Source: JABWBD01 sp040768665 (lineage in GTDB: Bacteria; Planctomycetota; Planctomycetia; Pirellulales; Thermoguttaceae). From it: 64,000 nt of DNA. Below the pieces are notes generated by a model that saw only the letters and a program-made list of their open reading frames with translations, was not told the origin of the DNA and made no database searches. This document shows positions 8,253 through 17,079 of the stretch, piece by piece. The position numbers and the translations under genes are program-made. The stretch spans positions 124,001 to 188,000 of the forward strand of contig JAXGMN010000021.1 in NCBI GenBank assembly GCA_040768665.1, written 5' to 3'. Each line of letters opens with the position of its first letter. Position 1 is the first letter of the stretch.

Positions 8253-9479
8253 TCACCGATCGCCGAGTTGTGTTCGCAGCCAGCTTTCCAGAATGCGCTC
8301 CGGGGGCGACGCGTCACCTTCAGCACGACCAACCAGGCTCAGATCCTGGGCGAGGATCATCCGTCGCGCAAATGCGTCGCGAGCCCTTTCCTCGGGCCCG
8401 GCAGGGGCCTTGAGAACCGAAGGAGCAATCCCTGCCACATCCCACTGCTGCTGTCCGAAGCTGAGCGACCAATTCAGGATCCATCGGTATGCGCGGATCG
8501 CCTCCTCCGGAGGCGAGTCGACCTCCGGCGTGACGGCAAGCGGTACTGCCACAAGCACCACGTCGGGCGCTGCATTGCGGATGCCTTTTGCCTCCTGCTC
8601 GATCTCGGCAAGCGTCCGACCAGCCGTCGACCAACACGTCACTTCGACCTTGCAGTCGGGAACGACCGACTTCAGGGCTGGGGCGATCCACCGGTCGTAC
8701 GGGTCCATGGCGAGCACCCGGATCGGTTTTCCCGAATTCACCAGCGTCAGCAGTCTTGGCATTGCCGGCTGTGGCGGACCGACCGGGTCCAGCGATACAT
8801 CGCGCTCGGCGATCGAGCGACAGAGCGTTTCGGCGGTCAGTTTGTGTCCATCCATGTTCGGATGAATTTCGTCGCTGAGCATCATCCGCCACTGCAGCGG
8901 ATCACGCCCGCGAAGCGATTCGTAAGCCCCATACACGTCGCAAACCGGCACTTGCCGCTGCTCGGCGACCCGCTTTACCGCGCCGCAATACTCGACCAGC
9001 CGTGCGATCGGTCGGGGCGAGGTATCGATCACCGAGTTCGGAGTGCACAGCAGGACTTCCGCGCCGCCGGCCCGGCACCGACGGATGAACTCAGCGAGAT
9101 TCGCCTCGAATTCGGCAATCGGAACTCGGACCATGTCGTTCAGTCCGAACATCACCGTGACCAGGTCGGGCTGATGGCTCAGCACGTCGTTGTCGAACCG
9201 TTTCAGTCCATCGGCAGTCGTGTTGCCGCTGATGCCGGCATTGATTACGCTGACCTTGCCCTTCGGCCACGCGCTCTCGATCGCAATCTCAAGCATCTCG
9301 GGATAAGCCCGTCGGCCGCCCGTATGGTAGTAGACCCCCGTGACGCTGTCGCCCAGACACACGATCTTCACCGGTTGGGCAGCCTTGAGCTTCTGGACTA
9401 CGCGGGACTCTTCGGCGCCGGTAGCCGACACCCACAGGCTCAGAGCAGTCGCGACCACAATTCGTAGATAATACCTCAT
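8253..9479 (-). CDS. Secreted SGNH/GDSL hydrolase
   Basis: 408 residues from the ATG at 9479, with GGGAGA just upstream; the frame is open to 9791 but the signal peptide (MRYYLRIVVATALSLWVSATGAEE in two parts) fixes this start. Block I is VCLGDSVTG (Ser45), block II GISGNTT, block III FGLNDM and block V DEIHPNMDGH, the complete catalytic set of SGNH hydrolases. The family de-esterifies acetylated sugars or other esters. The C-terminal 170 residues hold a second, less clear alpha/beta segment without visible catalytic residues. The gene is divergent from a beta-helix protein gene, which suggests shared use on a plant or algal polysaccharide. Confidence 0.85.
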   Translation of the reverse strand: MRYYLRIVVATALSLWVSATGAEESRVVQKLKAAQPVKIVCLGDSVTGVYYHTGGRRAYPEMLEIAIESAWPKGKVSVINAGISGNTTADGLKRFDNDVLSHQPDLVTVMFGLNDMVRVPIAEFEANLAEFIRRCRAGGAEVLLCTPNSVIDTSPRPIARLVEYCGAVKRVAEQRQVPVCDVYGAYESLRGRDPLQWRMMLSDEIHPNMDGHKLTAETLCRSIAERDVSLDPVGPPQPAMPRLLTLVNSGKPIRVLAMDPYDRWIAPALKSVVPDCKVEVTCWSTAGRTLAEIEQEAKGIRNAAPDVVLVAVPLAVTPEVDSPPEEAIRAYRWILNWSLSFGQQQWDVAGIAPSVLKAPAGPEERARDAFARRMILAQDLSLVGRAEGDASPPERILESWLRTQLGDR

Positions 9480-9588
9480 AGCATCGTCTCCCCGCTTCCG
9501 GTTTTCTATAATAGTAGCCGTTCGAAAACGGCGTTGAAAGACTCTGTGCGATCTGATTGAACAAGAACGTCCTGTTCGCAAAGCAGCC

Positions 9589-10932
9589 ATGAAACACCAA
9601 GCCACGTTCCTCTGCACGCGTCGCGGCTTTCTGACCGCGGCCTCCGCAGCCGCAACAGCACTGTGTTCCGGGTCGTCTCGGACGGAAGAACGCCCGGAAG
9701 TAACCGATCCCCGAGCAACGTCCGGCGATGCGATTGAGCCGGCATGGGCCGAGCAGCTCACCATCACGGTTGGGCCGCAAAACGCGGACATCGTCGGGAC
9801 CGGCAGCAGGGCAATCCAGGCTGCCGTCGACTATGTTGCCGGCCTCGGCGGAGGGACCGTCCGCATCCTGCCCGGCAGCTATCGGTTGCGAAACGCCGTC
9901 TTCCTCCGTTCCAAAGTCCGGCTTGTCGGCAACGGGCAAGACACCCTCCTGGTCAAAGAACCCTCGGTGACCACCCAACTGGCCGCCGATTCCGACTGGT
10001 TCGACCAGGAGATCACGCTGGCCGACGCAGCCGGCTTCCAGATCGGCGATGGCGTCTGCATCCGCACAAAAGATGGCGGCGACGTGGTGAAACGGACGCT
10101 CGTTGCCCGCTCCGGCAACCGATTCAAGCTCGACCGCGCCCTGCGCAAAAACTTCTGGCGGGCACAGGAAGCCACCGCCGCCACCCTCTTCCCGCTTCTC
10201 AGCGGCGAGGAAGTCGTCGACGTCGCCGTCGAAGACCTGGCCCTTGACGGCAACAAGAGCGAAAATGAGAACCTCAACGGCAACTATGCCGGCTGCATCT
10301 TCGTGCAGGACTGCAACCGCCTGCAGTTTCGCGGGCTTACGACGCGGAACTACAACGGCGACGGCATAAGCTGGCAGATCTGCCACGACGTGCTCGTCGA
10401 GAATTGCCACAGCCATGACAATGCCGGCCTGGGGCTCCATCCAGGATCCGGCTCGCAGCGGCCGGTCATTCGCAACAATCGCCTCGTGCGAAACAACATC
10501 GGCCTGTTCTTCTGTTGGGGCGTGCGTCACGGGCTGGCCGAAGGCAACACGATCGACGACACGGCCACCGCCGGGATCTCGATCGGGCATCACGACACCG
10601 ACAATCTCATCACCGGCAACACCGTCCGCCGCAGCGGCAAGGTCGGCGTGCTCTTTCGGCCGGAGCGGGGCAAGGATTTCGCCCCTCACCGCAATCGCCT
10701 GGAGAAAAACCGCATCGAAGACAGCGGCGCCGAAGACGGAATCGGCATCGACGTCCAGGGAGGCACCGAGGAGGTCACCATCCGCGCCAACCATCTCGTT
10801 GAAACCCGCGGTCCCGCAAGAAGAATCGGCATCCGGTTGGGTGCGGAAACGCGAGAAATCCGCCTGGTCGAAAACAAGATCGAAGGGTTCGCAACGGAAA
10901 TCCAATTCCCTGTCACGAAACCCTTATCGTGA
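9589..10932 (+). CDS. Exported right-handed parallel beta-helix protein
   Basis: 447 residues. The N-terminus (CTRRGFLTAASAAATA) is a TAT-like signal. The body starts with AIQAAVDYVAGLGGGTVRIL, a pectate-lyase-3-type entry motif, followed by repeated short strands rich in N-x-I-x turns (ENCHSHDNAG, IRNNRLVRNN, ITGNTV), typical of a parallel beta-helix (PbH1 repeats). Such proteins are polysaccharide lyases, glycosidases or epimerases. The catalytic residues cannot be assigned by eye. The stop overlaps by two bases with an upstream GTG of the next gene, and the glycoside hydrolase gene follows directly, so the two are probably one operon. Confidence 0.8.
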   Translation: MKHQATFLCTRRGFLTAASAAATALCSGSSRTEERPEVTDPRATSGDAIEPAWAEQLTITVGPQNADIVGTGSRAIQAAVDYVAGLGGGTVRILPGSYRLRNAVFLRSKVRLVGNGQDTLLVKEPSVTTQLAADSDWFDQEITLADAAGFQIGDGVCIRTKDGGDVVKRTLVARSGNRFKLDRALRKNFWRAQEATAATLFPLLSGEEVVDVAVEDLALDGNKSENENLNGNYAGCIFVQDCNRLQFRGLTTRNYNGDGISWQICHDVLVENCHSHDNAGLGLHPGSGSQRPVIRNNRLVRNNIGLFFCWGVRHGLAEGNTIDDTATAGISIGHHDTDNLITGNTVRRSGKVGVLFRPERGKDFAPHRNRLEKNRIEDSGAEDGIGIDVQGGTEEVTIRANHLVETRGPARRIGIRLGAETREIRLVENKIEGFATEIQFPVTKPLS

Positions 10933-10964
10933 GCGCTTTCCCTCAAACTCAGGAGAATCCGCCT

Positions 10965-12473
10965 ATGCCGGCAAATCGCAACCAGGTCGTCGGCGTCTTC
11001 GGCGTGGCGCGCAATGCGGGAACCGTCTCGCGACGGTCGTTTCTGCGCCGTTCGCTGGCCATGGCCGCCGGCGCGGCTTGGTTGCCGGGATCCGCTGGGG
11101 GCGCGGTTCCACGGCGACTTGAGGTTCTCGGCAAGGTTCAGCCGCGCCCGTCGAAATCCATCGCCGCCTCGCCGCTCGGTGTCGGTTTTGAGACGCTCGA
11201 CCGGAAGATGTTCGAGCCCGAGCCGACTTATCCTTTCCTCGCCCAACTGGGCGCAAAATGGGCCCGGGTGCAAACGGGCTGGTGCCGTTGCGAGGCGGCC
11301 AAGGGTACGTACGACTTCGCCTGGCTCGACGCGATTGTCGATCGGCTGCTGGCCATCGGGATTCAGCCCTGGTTCAATCTCGGCTACGGCAACCGGTTGT
11401 ACACGCCGGAGGCTACCAACCAGTTTGCCGTCGGGTGGGTGCCGCTCTGGGACAAGGAGGCCCGGCAGGCCTGGCTCCGTTTTGTGGCGGCACTGGCCGA
11501 TCACTTCCGCGATCGCGTCAAGCATTGGGAAATCTGGAACGAGCCGAACCACCGCAACTTCTGGAAGCCGCACGACGCGGATCCCGGCGAGTACGTCAAA
11601 TTCGTGCGGATGACCGCCCCCCTCATCCGCCGCGCCGTGCCGGGGGCGATGATCGTCGGGCCGGCCGTGTGGAGCCCGTCGTATTTCGAGGCTTGCTTCG
11701 ACCTGGGGCTCGGTGAGCTGGTCGACAAGGTCTCGTATCATTGGTACCGCGCAACTCCGGAAGACCGATACGAGGCCGGCGTGGCCGGTTGCCGCGAGGT
11801 GCTGGCAAGGCACGGTCTCAAACAGCCGCTGTGGCAGGGCGAGAGCGGATGCCCTTCGCAGACGGCCGGCACCGGCGCCCTGGCCAAATATCCATGGACC
11901 GAGCCACTGCAGGCCCGCTGGGTTGTGCGGCGCACGCTGAGCGATCTGCGGCTGCAAGTCGAGCTCAGCTCGTATTTCCACGCGGTCGACATGCTCTATC
12001 CGAACGAAGACGGCACCCCCGACGGGCGTCTGAACCCGAAAGGACTGTTGCGGCGGAGCAACTATACGGCCAAACCGGCCTATTTCGCGTATCAGTGCCT
12101 GTGCGCCCTGTTCGACTCCGACACGCGATGGGCCGAACGCCCGCTGGAGATTTCGGCCGCCGACGGCCTGCCGCTGGACCAATCGACTTTGCTGAAAGCC
12201 GCCTTCGTCCGCAACGGGCGGCCGCTACATGCCTACTGGCTGCCGGCCGACCTGAGAGGTGCACTCGGCGAGCGGGCTGTGGACCTGGTGATTCCCGATA
12301 CGGCAGGCGCCGTGCTCGAGACGCCCGTGCTGGTCGATCCCCTTTCCGCCACCGTGTATGAGCTGCCGCAGGCAAAGCGATCCGGCGCGACTTGGACAGT
12401 CCCTGCGGCCCCGCTGGGCGATTGCCCGCGGATTGTCACCGACCGCTCGGCGGTCGAGTTGGTCGGTTCGTAG
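10965..12473 (+). CDS. TAT-exported glycoside hydrolase (GH39/GH5-like, clan A)
   Basis: 502 residues from the ATG at 10965 with AGGAGA upstream; a GTG at 10929 overlaps the previous stop and is the alternative. SRRSFLRRSLAMAAG is a twin-arginine signal. The TIM barrel shows GAKWARVQTGW, then HWEIWNEPNHRN, whose glutamate before PN is the acid/base of clan GH-A, and LWQGESG, the probable nucleophile region. The C-terminal part (from about residue 400) looks like a small beta domain. The substrate is unknown; the neighbouring beta-helix and GDSL genes suggest a decorated polysaccharide. Confidence 0.8.
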   Translation: MPANRNQVVGVFGVARNAGTVSRRSFLRRSLAMAAGAAWLPGSAGGAVPRRLEVLGKVQPRPSKSIAASPLGVGFETLDRKMFEPEPTYPFLAQLGAKWARVQTGWCRCEAAKGTYDFAWLDAIVDRLLAIGIQPWFNLGYGNRLYTPEATNQFAVGWVPLWDKEARQAWLRFVAALADHFRDRVKHWEIWNEPNHRNFWKPHDADPGEYVKFVRMTAPLIRRAVPGAMIVGPAVWSPSYFEACFDLGLGELVDKVSYHWYRATPEDRYEAGVAGCREVLARHGLKQPLWQGESGCPSQTAGTGALAKYPWTEPLQARWVVRRTLSDLRLQVELSSYFHAVDMLYPNEDGTPDGRLNPKGLLRRSNYTAKPAYFAYQCLCALFDSDTRWAERPLEISAADGLPLDQSTLLKAAFVRNGRPLHAYWLPADLRGALGERAVDLVIPDTAGAVLETPVLVDPLSATVYELPQAKRSGATWTVPAAPLGDCPRIVTDRSAVELVGS

Positions 12474-12531
12474 GAAGACTGCCCGTGAGAGCCTTTTGCA
12501 GGTGCGGTTCTGTGGTCTCTGGGCCGGCCGA

Positions 12532-12560
12532 TTGGCACGCTCATCGCCGACAGCTATAAT
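12532..12560 (+). promoter_or_regulatory. Sigma-70-like promoter upstream of selD
   Basis: TTGGCA at 12532-12537, a 17-base spacer and a perfect TATAAT at 12555-12560. It lies about 105 bases before the selD start and is among the best matches to the consensus in the window. It may also drive the TIR/2H genes that follow selD on the same strand. Confidence 0.6.
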
Positions 12561-12665
12561 ACCTCCCGAACGGGAAGCTGCTTCACTGCTGAAGCAGGGG
12601 CTGGGTTTCGCATTCCGCTGCTCTTCGCGCGGCCAATAGCCGCCTGGTCGCTGAAAGGGTGTGCC

Positions 12666-13691
12666 ATGCCGCCTCGCGAGTCACAACGCATCCGCTTGCC
12701 GCGGCGCGAGATTCAGGAGTTGGGCGGATGCCTCTCGAAGCTTCCTCCTTTGGACCTGGTGGAGCTCCTGGCCGTGCTGGATGGCGCGACCGGCAAAGCC
12801 CCAAGCCTGTCGACCGACGAGCGGGACGACTGTGCCGTGCTGTCGGTGGCTGGCGAGACCCTGCTGGCTACGACGGATTTTGGCCCCCTGGTAGGTGACG
12901 ACCTGCATACCGCCGGCCGCATCGCAGCGTTGAATGCAATTAGCGACATCTACGCATGCGGGGGCGCGCCTCAGGCTGCGCTGGCAATGATGATGCTGGA
13001 CCGCCGCTCGCCGCTCGAGTATGCCGAGGCAATTTTGGTCGGGCTCGCCGAGACTTGCGCCAATGAGTCGGCGCAGCTCATCGGCGGACACACACTCCGC
13101 GGCCACGACACACTCGTCGGCCTCACAGTGATCGGACGCCCCATGGCGGAACGACTCCTCCGCAAGCAGGGCGCGCAACCCGGGGATGCCCTACTGCTCT
13201 CGAAGCCGCTCGGCGTCGGTATTGCCGTCCGCGCGTATCGCCTCGGCTTGATCGAGGGCGAACAGTACGCCGAGGCCACGAGGTTGATGTGCACGTCAAA
13301 CGGTCCTGCGGCGAGGGCCGCCGTGGAGGTCGCCGTCCACGCTGCGACCGACGTCACGGGTTTTGGGCTGCTGGGGCACCTGTGTGAATTGTTGGGCGAC
13401 CGCCTCGGGGCCCGCCTCGAGTTAGACAGTGTTCCCGTCCTCCCCTTCATCGCGGGCCTGGATTGCCGCAGCTTCTGCGGCGAATTCACCGACGGCATCC
13501 TCGACTTCGCCCGCAGCCGCCGGCGCCTGCGAGGCTTCGAGGACCCGAGACGGGCAGCAGCGCTCGTAGATCCTCAGACCAATGGCGGACTCCTGGTGGC
13601 CGCCTGCAAACAGGACGTGCCCAAACTGACCGCCGGCGGCTTTCAGCAGATCGGCGAGGTGACGGAAGGTGAGATGATCGACGGCACTTGA
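12666..13691 (+). CDS. selD: Selenide, water dikinase (selenophosphate synthetase)
   Basis: 341 residues. SelD makes selenophosphate from selenide and ATP for selenocysteine or 2-selenouridine. The N-terminal catalytic loop is GGCLSK (Cys22, Lys25); the first cysteine and the lysine of the usual C-G-C-K are kept, while the second cysteine, which is dispensable in E. coli, is serine. ATP-binding blocks ERDDCAVL, TTDFGPLVGDD, GRIAALNAISDIYACGG, IGGHT and ATDVTGFGLLGHL are present in order. No selA, selB, tRNA-Sec or mnmH lies in the window, so the end use of the selenium is not shown. The stop overlaps a TTG of the next open frame, and the TIR gene begins 71 bases later. Confidence 0.9.
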   Translation: MPPRESQRIRLPRREIQELGGCLSKLPPLDLVELLAVLDGATGKAPSLSTDERDDCAVLSVAGETLLATTDFGPLVGDDLHTAGRIAALNAISDIYACGGAPQAALAMMMLDRRSPLEYAEAILVGLAETCANESAQLIGGHTLRGHDTLVGLTVIGRPMAERLLRKQGAQPGDALLLSKPLGVGIAVRAYRLGLIEGEQYAEATRLMCTSNGPAARAAVEVAVHAATDVTGFGLLGHLCELLGDRLGARLELDSVPVLPFIAGLDCRSFCGEFTDGILDFARSRRRLRGFEDPRRAAALVDPQTNGGLLVAACKQDVPKLTAGGFQQIGEVTEGEMIDGT

Positions 13692-13762
13692 GCTGCCGGC
13701 TTAAGGCGATTCGAACAGTGACTCGCAGACAGGAGAGGCTCGATTCAATCGGCCATGCAACC

Positions 13763-15574
13763 ATGCACAACAAGGCGAAGCCCCGTGTTTACATCGGCTC
13801 CTCCACGGAAGGGCTCCGGTATGCCCGTGCCATTTCCCGAAGTTTGAGCGAGTACGCCGAGGCAATGGTTTGGCGCGACGGCGTATTCCAGTTGGGCGAG
13901 GCGACGATAGAATCGTTGGAAAGAGCCGTCGAAGAGCACAAGTTCGACTTCGCCATTCTCGTGTGTACTCCCGACGACGAGTATTGCCTGCGCCCCGGGC
14001 GGCCCGAAGCACGAAAGGGCTTTGTACCGCGCGACAACGTTCTCATGGAAGTGGGGTTCTTCATCGCCCGCCTCGGTCGGACCCGTACCTTCGTCATCCG
14101 CCATCCCGACGTGGAGCTGCCGTCCAACCTTTCCGGCGTCACCACGGCGAAGATCGTGAAGTCGGAATCCGGTCACCCCCAAGAGGAGGTTGCCGGCGCC
14201 TGTTTTGAGATCGGCGAGGCGATCCAAAGACGCATGTCGCAGGATCTGTCCCCAAGACGCGATCCAAGAAACCTTGGCGGCTTCGGCACGGACATGGTGG
14301 GCTATACGAACATCGGCGAATCGGAGTTCGCCCAGTGTCTCACCGACTGGGTCCGGACGAGCGAGGAGATCACGTTCGTGGGCACCGGGCTCAACATCCT
14401 CTTCAGCGGCGAACTCCGCGGACTGATCGTGCGTCGCGCCGCGGCGGGAAAGATGCGGGCGACGATCTGCTTCGGCAATCCCTTCTCGCCGCACGTCACC
14501 CAGCGGTTGGTCGAGGAGGAACGATGCCAGGCACCGCCGCATGTTGCCGCGGAGGGCATCGTCAACCGCGTGAAAGCACTGCTCCACGAGACCGTGGATG
14601 TGCCCAACGTCGAGGTGAAGTTGTTCAACAACTATCCCACGATGTCCATCTTTCGTTTCGACAACAGCCGCTTCGTCTACTATCCCATGGGCTACCGCAT
14701 GCTCGGGAACTTGTGCCCCGCCACGATCGTCCGAAGGCCGGGCTCGCTGTGCGACTTCCTCGAGGAGATGATCCACTATTATCTGGAAGACGCCGTCGAT
14801 GCCCGGGAGCTATTCCGGGTCCGCGTCCGTCGCGAGCGATCGAAACGCTTCGTCCATCCCGAGTCGATCCGGCAGGTGGCCTTGTACGCGATTCCCCATC
14901 CCGACAGCAATTTCTACCGCCGCGGCGCCGCGTTGCTCGGCTACGACGTTTTCACGCGAAGCGAACTGAAGGCTACACCCGAGTTGCAGGAATTCCGGCA
15001 GCACGTCGGCGCCGCGACGAAGTACGGCTTTCATCTGACCATTGCCGACGTGATGTTCCTCGAACAGTCGCAGATCCCTTCCCTGATGTGCGAGATCCGG
15101 GAGATTGCCTCTTCGATCCCCCGCTTCGAACTTGGGATCGATGAACTCTCCTGCGGGCGTTTTTGGAGGAATTCTTTGGAGCTCCGCTGTTCGGAAAAGT
15201 CGGGGCAACTGGAGCGGCTGCTCGCGGAAATCGCCGTCAAGATTCGGCCCCAGGCGCTGGGCACGAACTACACCCTCGATCCCGAGGTGCTTGCCCAGCT
15301 CAAACCGCTCGATGCGACCGGGCGCACCATGCTCGACGCTTACCAGTCGCCTTACGTGTTGGGTTCCTTCGAGCCGCATTTTACGCTGTGCACCCCGGAG
15401 CACGTCGAGGAGGAGGTAATGGAGCGGATGAAGCAGTTGGCTCGAAGCCAGTTTCAACGATACCTGGACGGCGAGCCGGTGCCGATCGACCGGTTGTGGC
15501 TGCTCGAGCGGTCGCACGACGCCCAGGTGTGGGACGAGATATGCGAGAAGACCCATGTCGTCTGGCTCAAATAG
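13763..15574 (+). CDS. TIR (Cap12/Pycsar type) - PLD-like - 2H phosphoesterase fusion protein
   Basis: 603 residues from the ATG at 13763; in-frame TTG (13688) and GTG (13718) are alternatives. Three parts are visible. Residues 8-135 (VYIGSSTEG, QLGEATIESLE, FVPRDNVLMEVGFF) match the TIR-like domain of Cap12/Pycsar effectors (PF10137), which cleave NAD+ when a cyclic nucleotide is bound. Residues about 175-350 (TFVGTGLNILFSGELRG, then FRFDNSRFVYY) resemble phospholipase-D-like regions but lack a clear HxK motif. Residues about 370-603 begin QVALYAIPHPDSNFY and carry KYGFHLTI (His424) and EPHFTL (His539), the paired HxT motifs of a DUF1045-type 2H phosphoesterase. The next gene overlaps its end by 20 bases. 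Confidence 0.75.
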   Translation: MHNKAKPRVYIGSSTEGLRYARAISRSLSEYAEAMVWRDGVFQLGEATIESLERAVEEHKFDFAILVCTPDDEYCLRPGRPEARKGFVPRDNVLMEVGFFIARLGRTRTFVIRHPDVELPSNLSGVTTAKIVKSESGHPQEEVAGACFEIGEAIQRRMSQDLSPRRDPRNLGGFGTDMVGYTNIGESEFAQCLTDWVRTSEEITFVGTGLNILFSGELRGLIVRRAAAGKMRATICFGNPFSPHVTQRLVEEERCQAPPHVAAEGIVNRVKALLHETVDVPNVEVKLFNNYPTMSIFRFDNSRFVYYPMGYRMLGNLCPATIVRRPGSLCDFLEEMIHYYLEDAVDARELFRVRVRRERSKRFVHPESIRQVALYAIPHPDSNFYRRGAALLGYDVFTRSELKATPELQEFRQHVGAATKYGFHLTIADVMFLEQSQIPSLMCEIREIASSIPRFELGIDELSCGRFWRNSLELRCSEKSGQLERLLAEIAVKIRPQALGTNYTLDPEVLAQLKPLDATGRTMLDAYQSPYVLGSFEPHFTLCTPEHVEEEVMERMKQLARSQFQRYLDGEPVPIDRLWLLERSHDAQVWDEICEKTHVVWLK

Positions 15575-16991
15575 TCCGCCTGACTTCGCCGAATGGTACG
15601 CTCGCGGCAGCTCGCGCCACGGACCGCCGCCGCAAGGCACTCCGCTCGGGCGACTTGCACAGCGGCCGGCCGAGCCGGTTGCCCGGCCAACCCGCGCCGG
15701 CCCTCTGCCGCCGGCGGTCACCGTCCTGATGCTCCTCTGCCAGAAGATCGGTTCGACGGGCAGCGGCATTGTACTCAAAGAGATGGTCGACCGGTCGGCC
15801 GTGGCCGGCGCCGACTTCGTCGTCCTCTGTGGCGGCTATGCCGAGGATGAGCCCTCGCGGCTCTTCGCCCGGCAGCCGCGTTACCTGGACTGCGCCCGTT
15901 TCGACGCCGAGCCTCCCGAAGGCTTTCCCTTCGCGATTGCCGGCATGTCGAACCGAATGCCCTACCGATCCGTCGCGTTCCGCGAGCTTTCGGTCGGCCA
16001 GTTGGAGACTTATGTCGAGGTCTGGAGTCGCCGTATTCGCCGGCTGATCGACCGATTTCAACCTCACGTCCTGCATGTCCACCACCTCTGGCTTCTGGCG
16101 GCCGTTGCCGCCATGGAGTCGGACGGCATTCCGATCGTCGTCTCCGTCCACGGAACCGACCTGTTCCGCGCCGACGACTCGCCGCACCTGTATGATCTCG
16201 TGCGGCCTTGGGCCAGCCGCATCCATGCAGTCCTGGCATTGACCCGCGAATCGGCCGCGGAAGTAAGCAGTCGCTATCCGACCCTGCAGCAGCGGATCCG
16301 CGTCTTCGGAAACGGCTACAACCCCGAGTTGTTCCAAGTGCGTCCTAAAGACGATCGGTCGTGGATGGAAGGATTTCCTTGGCAGGACGTCGCGGGCAGG
16401 CGCGTGGTCTTGACCGTCGCGAAATACGATCGCCGCAAAGGCATCGAGTGGCTGATTCGCGCGCTGGCTCGGCTCGCCGGGCAAGAGCAGACGCGGCCGT
16501 TGTTGATCGTGGCCGGCTCGGGCCCCGAGGCCGAACGGGATCGATACCTGCGATTGGCCGCCGAATTGGCAGTCGCGGAAGACATGGTCTTGCTCGGTGC
16601 CGTGCCCTACGAACGCGTGGCCGCGCTGATGCAGAGGGCCGACGTGTTCGTGCTGCCGGCCTACCGTGAGCCGTTCGGATTGGTGATCCTGGAGGCCCTG
16701 GCTTGCGGATGTCCCGTCGTGGCCACCGACCAGGCAGGGCCCGCCGAATTCGTGCCCGCCGAATTGCGCCGCCGCGGAGACGCATTACTCATACCGGGGT
16801 TGAGCTGCGAGGAGCCGCTGGCCGCGGAGGCGGACGGATTCGTCGAGCGTCTCGCCGCGGCCGTCTCACAACAGATCGGCAGTCCGTGCGGCTCCGATCG
16901 GCGCGTGGCAATCGCGAAAACGGTCGAGCACCTGACATGGAATGGATACGTCCGTCGTTTGGGGACGTTGTACCGAGAGCTGTTGACGTAG
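15555..16991 (+). CDS. GT4 family glycosyltransferase
   Basis: 478 residues; the start overlaps the end of the TIR-2H gene by 20 bases, so the two are probably co-translated. The first 50 residues are proline-rich and unlike the family. The GT-B fold follows: HVLHVHHLWLL and VVSVHGTDLF in the N-terminal half, then NGYNPELFQ, LTVAKYDRRKGIEWLI and the donor-binding EPFGLVILEALACGCPVVAT (the E-x7-E motif) in the C-terminal half. GT4 enzymes transfer a sugar from a nucleotide donor, often in glycan or lipid synthesis. Its tight placement between two genes encoding 2H domains is unusual and suggests that it modifies a component of the same system. Confidence 0.8.
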   Translation: MSSGSNSPPDFAEWYARGSSRHGPPPQGTPLGRLAQRPAEPVARPTRAGPLPPAVTVLMLLCQKIGSTGSGIVLKEMVDRSAVAGADFVVLCGGYAEDEPSRLFARQPRYLDCARFDAEPPEGFPFAIAGMSNRMPYRSVAFRELSVGQLETYVEVWSRRIRRLIDRFQPHVLHVHHLWLLAAVAAMESDGIPIVVSVHGTDLFRADDSPHLYDLVRPWASRIHAVLALTRESAAEVSSRYPTLQQRIRVFGNGYNPELFQVRPKDDRSWMEGFPWQDVAGRRVVLTVAKYDRRKGIEWLIRALARLAGQEQTRPLLIVAGSGPEAERDRYLRLAAELAVAEDMVLLGAVPYERVAALMQRADVFVLPAYREPFGLVILEALACGCPVVATDQAGPAEFVPAELRRRGDALLIPGLSCEEPLAAEADGFVERLAAAVSQQIGSPCGSDRRVAIAKTVEHLTWNGYVRRLGTLYRELLT

Positions 16992-17079
16992 GCCGGTTTG
17001 TGTCGGCCCGCATCGTACTGCGTACCTGGCCGCGCACGGCCGCACCAGCCAAAAGGCTTTTTCTCCGGAGACGTATTCG

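Noticed and set aside
8082..9467. Long plus-strand open frame opposite the GDSL hydrolase gene
   Set aside because: The minus strand has all SGNH blocks and a signal peptide; the plus frame is a GC-rich shadow.
10686..12182. Long minus-strand open frame opposite the glycoside hydrolase
   Set aside because: The plus strand has a TAT signal and WEIWNEPN; the antisense frame has no features.
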